A DNA stretch of 64,000 nt. Origin: M3007 sp044230315 (GTDB lineage Bacteria; Bacteroidota; Bacteroidia; Chitinophagales; Saprospiraceae). The stretch spans positions 1 to 64,000 of the forward strand of contig JBGARJ010000017.1 in assembly GCA_044230315.1 (NCBI GenBank). The letters run 5' to 3'. Positions within the stretch are counted from its first letter, which is position 1; every line of letters begins with the position of its first letter. The position numbers and the translations under genes were made by a program. The notes below the pieces were generated by a model. That model was not told the DNA's origin and made no database searches. It saw only the letters and a program-made list of their open reading frames with translations. Shown here in pieces: positions 59,884 through 64,000 of this stretch.

Positions 59884-61002
59884 CTAATTCATCATCACCG
59901 CTTTCGCCTTGGGCTCCATCCGGTACCGCATCCAGAATGCGGCGTAGGACATGCGCAGCATATTGTTGCTGGAGTATTTCCGGAACAAGGTGGAATACGT
60001 TTGCGCAGCTTCGTAATACCATTCGGCCTTCTCCAGGGCCACGGCTTCCATGACCCCGCACAGCACCGGATCGCCATCGGGGTAAATGTTGGAATTGGCC
60101 GCTTTCTTCCGGGCTTTGGCCAGGTCTTCGGCAGTACCCACGGTAAAATCGCGCACACCCGACACCTGTTCGGCAGAACCCGGCACGATCACTTTCCACG
60201 AATACGTATGGCCGGGCATCAGATTGAGTTTCCGGAGGTCGATCGCTGCCGAAGTGTCGGTAACCGTGGCGCTATGAACCGGCCGTTTGTTGTCATCGAG
60301 AATATCCAACTGGTACCGGGTGGCGTTGGCCGGCCGGGACCAGGAGAAGGTGACCGTTTCCGGGACCACTTTGCCATAGGGCAGGATCAGGGTGATCCTG
60401 GCGCCCATACCGCCCCAGCCGTCGCCCGATTTCGTGGGGTCGGTTACCGCCGTGCCCCAGCCGTCGCCCGACTTGGTGGGGTCGGTTACCGCCGTGCCCC
60501 AACCGTCGCCCGATTTCGTAGGATCGGTCACCGCCGTGCCCCAGCCGTCGCCCGATTTCGTGGGGTCGGTCACCGCCGTGCCCCAACCGTCGCCCGATTT
60601 CGTGGGGTCGGTCACCGCCGTGCCCCAACCGTCTTTGCCTCTTTTCGAGGCGGTCAATTCCACTGCTGCTTGTACGTATTGGCCAAATTGCGGGTCGAAG
60701 TTGAGGCTGCTGAGCGCATTTGCGTCGTTGAAAACAGCAGACAACTCCTTTTTCCCTTTGCCCTGCAGGCGTTGAAAGCGGCCGTCGTTGTACAAAACAG
60801 CCGTTGCGCCGGACGACATCTTGATCGTGCCATTTCTTTTGACCACCGCGCCGGGCAGGGCCTTGATGGTTTTAGCGTCTGTGGGCGGGATGTACCGGAC
60901 GTTGCCCTTGGAGGCGACCACCACCACGGGCGTTTCGTTTTGTGCTGGTAATGCTTCGGTTAAAAGAACCAGGCATGTCAGTATACTCAGCATTTTCATC
61001 AT
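59884..61002 (-). CDS. Exported FecR-like protein with five 14-residue repeats and a fibronectin-like domain
   Basis: 372 residues. Signal peptide MMKMLSILTCLVLLTEALPAQ. Residues 25-85 resemble a FecR domain (VVVASKGNVRYIPP, LPGAVVKRNGTIKMSSGATA). Residues 124-193 are five identical copies of DGWGTAVTDPTKSG plus a partial sixth. Residues about 200-300 form a fibronectin/DUF4384-type beta domain (ETVTFSWSRPANATRYQLDI). The C-terminal 70 residues are TPR-like helices. FecR-like exported proteins often sense or transmit envelope signals; here that is inference. It lies downstream of metalloprotease copy 2 on the same strand with a gap of 129 bases. Confidence 0.82.
   Translation of the reverse strand: MMKMLSILTCLVLLTEALPAQNETPVVVVASKGNVRYIPPTDAKTIKALPGAVVKRNGTIKMSSGATAVLYNDGRFQRLQGKGKKELSAVFNDANALSSLNFDPQFGQYVQAAVELTASKRGKDGWGTAVTDPTKSGDGWGTAVTDPTKSGDGWGTAVTDPTKSGDGWGTAVTDPTKSGDGWGTAVTDPTKSGDGWGGMGARITLILPYGKVVPETVTFSWSRPANATRYQLDILDDNKRPVHSATVTDTSAAIDLRKLNLMPGHTYSWKVIVPGSAEQVSGVRDFTVGTAEDLAKARKKAANSNIYPDGDPVLCGVMEAVALEKAEWYYEAAQTYSTLFRKYSSNNMLRMSYAAFWMRYRMEPKAKAVMMN
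60410..60637. repeat. 42-base tandem coding repeat (five copies)
   Basis: Exact 42-base spacing of the GTGCCCCA element at 60452, 60494, 60536, 60578 and 60620. Copies differ only at synonymous third positions (for example ACG/ACC, AAA/AAG, GGC/GGT), so the encoded 14-residue unit is unchanged. Confidence 0.92.
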
Positions 61003-61131
61003 GGTATAGTAAGTTTAGTTTCAGATATAATGCTTTCAGGCAAAACACATAGTTGGAATTTCACCACCGGTCTTCAAAAAAGTGTTGAGCGGTAGATCAA
61101 CGGGGGTGGATTAAGGTGCCGGCTTGAGCGG

Positions 61132-62772
61132 TCAAAGGATATAGTTCACCCAGCGCTTGAGCACGCCTTTCGCGCCGAGGATAAAAATCGTCTTTTTGTA
61201 CACCATCATTTGCCCTTGCGGCGTTTCGACGGTGCGCAGCGGTTCGCCATAGGCTTTCACGATTGCCGCCCGGTTGTCGCCCAAGCCGATCTGCCGGGCA
61301 GTTTTGCCGGTATAATCGGGGCCGGTGACATGAAAGAACGTATTGACTTCCGTCTGGCTGTTTTGACTCACGTACAAGAAGGAATTGGGGCCCTGTTTTG
61401 AGTTTTGGTGAAAGGTGAGGGTCTTGCTCAGAGTGATGGACTTTTTGGGTTCGAATTTGGCGTCGTCGGCGATCAGCGCCAGCGCCTGGTCGTCGATTTT
61501 TTCGGCTTTCAGCAAGCCCACCATGCCGGTCGGCTCGGTTTCGAGCGCTTCGTTGTTGAGCAACTTCAGGTTGATGGCGGCCAGCGCGCTACCGGCGGCT
61601 GCCGCCGTGCCGAATATTGCCTTGGCCTTGTCGGTATTGCCTTTGCCGGCTTCGAGGATGCCGCTCAGTACGTCTACATCGAGCGCCGTTTTGGGGTAGT
61701 TGAACTGGTGGGCTGCGGGCCCGGCTTCTTCTTCGGCATAAAACTGCGCGCGTTTTAGGTCGCCCATCAAGGCATACACGCAGGCCTTGTTGAGGTAAGC
61801 GGGAGCGTAATGCGGGTCGAGGCTGATAGCCGCGTCAAAATGAAGCAGGGCTTGCTGGAGCAATTTACTGCGGGCATCCACCATCCCGGAGCCCTTGGTG
61901 GCGGAGGACTCGAGGTCGAGTTCGACGGGGTAGCGGAATTTCAATTCGCCTTCCTTGAAATATTGGAGGGCATCGAGTACGGCCGAGACGCCGAGGTTAT
62001 TGTAGATTTCCCGGCTCTGATATTCCATCAATACGAAACGGTAGTATTCGTAGGCTTCGGAATATTTGCCTACCGCGGTGAGCAGGTTGGCCATGTCAAA
62101 CACTTCGACCAGCCGCTGCAATTTCTCCTGGGTGCGCTGCCCCATGGTTTGCCGGTCGGCCAACGACGGGTAGCCAGGCAAACTGGCGGGTAGCTTGTAG
62201 GCATCGTACAGTTTTTTGATCACCTCCGGTCCTTTATCGAACAGGCCGTATCCGGCCGAATAGGCCAGAAAGCCGCCGAGATAATCGGCCTGGGTTTCAT
62301 TGGCTGCGTCGTCGACCAGGCTGTCGAGTTTCATGGCGATCTTCAGTCCTTTGAAGTCGGAAACGAATCCGCGGCGCCAGGCGTGTTTTTCGTAGTAGTG
62401 TGTCAGTTCGTGGCCAAGCAAGAAGGCCAGGGCGGCATCGGCTTTATCGCCGTACGTTTCGCACACATCGAAGGCCTTCTCTTCAAGGGTGATCTCCAGT
62501 TGGTCGTAGTCCATGCCGGCAACCCGCCGTTCTTCTTTGCGCATGGAGAACGTAGGCACCGGATACCGAAAATCGCCACGGGCGGCCACCAGCCGGTTGT
62601 ACACCTCGAGGGCCTTTTGGTATTTGGGCGAATCGGACATGCTCGGCCCTTCCTGTTGCGAGGCCTTGGGCTTTTGCGCCAATGGCAAGGTGCCGAAACT
62701 GCGGGATTGCGCCCCGGCGGTGGTACTACCCAGCACGAATAAAAGAAAATAAAACAAACCTGTTCGCATCAT
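61132..62772 (-). CDS. Exported HExxH (M48-like) metalloprotease with TPR region, copy 2
   Basis: 546 residues from ATG 62772 (or 62769), which begins the signal peptide MMRTGLFYFLLFVLGSTTAGAQ; the frame is open upstream to 62898 but the extra residues do not resemble a signal peptide. Zinc motif HELTH at 121-125 in LAFLLGHELTHYYEKH, third ligand likely in ETQAD at 159-163. TPR helices around residues 285-370 (LLQQALLHFDAAISLDPHYA). The C-terminal half includes a beta domain ending AKGVLKRWVNYIL, resembling the end of copy 1 (GQVLEMVKYVIHG). Followed by the FecR-like gene on the same strand. Confidence 0.9.
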   Translation of the reverse strand: MMRTGLFYFLLFVLGSTTAGAQSRSFGTLPLAQKPKASQQEGPSMSDSPKYQKALEVYNRLVAARGDFRYPVPTFSMRKEERRVAGMDYDQLEITLEEKAFDVCETYGDKADAALAFLLGHELTHYYEKHAWRRGFVSDFKGLKIAMKLDSLVDDAANETQADYLGGFLAYSAGYGLFDKGPEVIKKLYDAYKLPASLPGYPSLADRQTMGQRTQEKLQRLVEVFDMANLLTAVGKYSEAYEYYRFVLMEYQSREIYNNLGVSAVLDALQYFKEGELKFRYPVELDLESSATKGSGMVDARSKLLQQALLHFDAAISLDPHYAPAYLNKACVYALMGDLKRAQFYAEEEAGPAAHQFNYPKTALDVDVLSGILEAGKGNTDKAKAIFGTAAAAGSALAAINLKLLNNEALETEPTGMVGLLKAEKIDDQALALIADDAKFEPKKSITLSKTLTFHQNSKQGPNSFLYVSQNSQTEVNTFFHVTGPDYTGKTARQIGLGDNRAAIVKAYGEPLRTVETPQGQMMVYKKTIFILGAKGVLKRWVNYIL

Positions 62773-63086
62773 ATTTTTTGTTTGAATGATCATACAGCCC
62801 GTTCCATCTGCGTGCGGCAACACAGAAAATACAGTAGGATATCGGCGGGGAAAAAGGCGGGGTTGCGGGATTGGCAAATTATGGGAATAAATGCCCAAAA
62901 ACTAAAAAGGTTATCAATCTATGGTTGGACGGGCGGCTCTGTCGACTGGCAATTTTGATAGCCGCTCAAGTCAGGTCTAGTAGTAGATTTGAGGCCGGAA
63001 ACGCCCCTGATTACCGGAAGATTAACTAGCCCAAAGTTAGCATGCAATTGTTAAATCCATTATACATTTACCCAAAATCATTTGAA
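62773..63086. other. Intergenic region between divergent genes, no gene
   Basis: Contains the leaders of metalloprotease copy 2 (minus) and the coiled-coil protein (plus). AT-rich toward 63087, with TACATTTA near 63062, one base off the minus-7 consensus. Nothing else seen. Confidence 0.5.
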
Positions 63087-64000
63087 ATGAATCGACTCTT
63101 TTTGATTCTGCTGACGGCTTTCTCCACACCGGTTTTGGTGGCGCAGGACCTCCATATTTACTACGACGCGTTTCGGGACTCTGTTTTTTACCAGAAAAAC
63201 GGGCTCCCCGTCAACCAACCGGCTGTGCGCAAAGGCAGTCACGTTGTGTTACACGTGATCAATTACAACAACTACCTGTACGACGTAGCGGTCAAAACGG
63301 ATGAAAGCCAGACGACCATCGCCGAGGGCAGCGCCCTTGACCTGAAAAGCATGTTTGGCGGAGCTATCAGCAATCCGGGCGAGTTGATTTTCGGGTCGGG
63401 CGGCGCCCTGGGCAGTATTCCCGCGCTGTTGGGCTTGTCGAAAGGCTCCGGCGCCGCTGCCACGGCCGCCGAAATGGATCGGCAGGCGCGTATTGCGGAG
63501 CTGGAAAAACAAGTGGGGGCCTTCAATGCCGCAAAAGAACGCCTCGAAGTCCTGGACGAAAACATTGCGGAGACCCAAAGCGCCGTCAAGCAGGCGCTGG
63601 AAGCCCAGCAGATCCAGGGTTTTGTGGTGGGAGAACTCGAACGCCTGCGCTTCAACCCCCAACTGGAACCCCGGCAGATCAAAAAACTGTCGCAGGAGTA
63701 TATGACGCGCATTTTCGGAGAGACCGACCCCAACCAGCTTGACCTGAGCAAAGTGCTCCAAAAAGCGGACGCCGGCGCCGAATTTGCCAAACTCCGGGAG
63801 GATTACGAGAAAAATGTGCGCCAATACGGCAAAAACGTAGACGCGCTGAAAGTGACGAGCGCGATTTTGGACGATACCCGATTTAATTTTCCGGAAAGCA
63901 ACATCGATGTATTCCGGAAGGAAGCGGTCAAGACCCTGTCGGCTGCCGAAACCAACCTGGGCACCTATGAGGGCAACCTCAAAACTATCGCCGATAAAGC
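63087..64000 (+). CDS. Coiled-coil envelope protein, paralogue of 36310-37914 (C-terminus beyond window)
   Basis: 304 codons visible, open to the window edge. Signal peptide MNRLFLILLTAFSTPVLVAQ, then DLHIYYDAFRDSVFYQKNG, which matches DLHVYYDLFADTLSYQKDG of the first copy. Shared blocks include NNYLYDVAV (against NPYLYQAEV) and the motif LRFNPQLEPRQIKKLSQEY (against LLHNPNLKPSLIRRIAAEY). Long coiled-coil-prone stretch from about residue 130 (RIAELEKQVGAFNAAKERLE). The C-terminal barrel-like part should lie beyond 64000. Divergent from metalloprotease copy 2, as copy 1 sits beside a metacaspase and across from the other metalloprotease operon. Confidence 0.88.
   Translation, partial: MNRLFLILLTAFSTPVLVAQDLHIYYDAFRDSVFYQKNGLPVNQPAVRKGSHVVLHVINYNNYLYDVAVKTDESQTTIAEGSALDLKSMFGGAISNPGELIFGSGGALGSIPALLGLSKGSGAAATAAEMDRQARIAELEKQVGAFNAAKERLEVLDENIAETQSAVKQALEAQQIQGFVVGELERLRFNPQLEPRQIKKLSQEYMTRIFGETDPNQLDLSKVLQKADAGAEFAKLREDYEKNVRQYGKNVDALKVTSAILDDTRFNFPESNIDVFRKEAVKTLSAAETNLGTYEGNLKTIADK

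Noticed and set aside
60410..60637. CRISPR or satellite from 42-base repeats
   Set aside because: Contiguous repeats without spacers that encode a constant 14-residue unit inside an open gene.
1..64000. Interpretation as a conventional phage-defence island
   Set aside because: The only recognisable defence-type genes are the broken MNT/HEPN pair; the caspases carry export signals and sit with nutrient-uptake genes.

Overview
The window looks like a chromosomal segment of a GC-rich member of the Bacteroidota, probably a Saprospiria-type organism. The evidence is three SusC/SusD outer-membrane nutrient-uptake pairs, lipoproteins with Bacteroidota-type lipoboxes, genes that mostly lack obvious Shine-Dalgarno sites, a DUF6438 protein, and an ECF sigma factor paired with a membrane anti-sigma-like protein. 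No tRNA, rRNA, CRISPR array or intact transposase was seen.

The dominant feature is an expanded family of exported caspase-TPR proteins. Twelve paralogues are present: <1-2492, 2545-5172, 5225-7843, 7872-10499, 11370-14015, 24213-26804, 26881-29967 and 30043-33525 on the minus strand; 44132-46744, 46767-49373, 49521-51434 and 57419-59662 on the plus strand. A thirteenth caspase-fold gene at 37919-39964 is a classical metacaspase with a DUF4384-like tail. The typical paralogue has a Sec signal peptide, a mature N-terminus with a KGVTPI-like motif, a caspase p20 domain with the His (FSGHGD) and Cys (DAC[HR]xGK) dyad, an EF-hand-like loop, a conserved linker that I do not recognise, a TPR region, and usually a C-terminal tail ending near FPPGW. 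The copy at 49521-51434 keeps the fold-defining blocks but has lost both catalytic residues, so it is probably a pseudo-caspase.

Layout. 0-14 kb: five caspase-TPR genes in tandem on the minus strand, interrupted at 10.6-11.2 kb by a decayed MNT/HEPN toxin-antitoxin pair. 14-24 kb: two divergent SusC/SusD operons. 24-33.5 kb: three caspase-TPR genes, two with greatly extended TPR arrays. 33.5-35.2 kb: mostly non-coding DNA with palindromic repeats and one small secreted protein. 35.2-40 kb: a minus-strand operon of metacaspase, a coiled-coil/barrel-like envelope protein and a DUF6438 protein. 40.2-43.7 kb: a small secreted protein, then an operon of ECF sigma factor, anti-sigma-like TPR protein and HExxH metalloprotease. 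44.1-51.4 kb: three caspase-TPR genes, the last catalytically dead. 51.8-57.2 kb: the third SusC/SusD pair with a companion lipoprotein. 57.4-59.7 kb: one more caspase-TPR gene. 59.9-64 kb: a FecR-like protein with a 14-residue repeat, a second HExxH-TPR metalloprotease, and the start of a second copy of the coiled-coil envelope protein.

How they may work together (inference): the caspase-TPR proteins are exported, so they should act in the periplasm or at the envelope rather than as cytosolic suicide proteases. Their repeated placement beside SusC/SusD pairs, an envelope-stress-type sigma/anti-sigma pair and exported metalloproteases suggests an envelope proteolysis or surveillance system, with diversified TPR scaffolds and a catalytically dead member as a possible regulator. 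No function is proven by the sequence.
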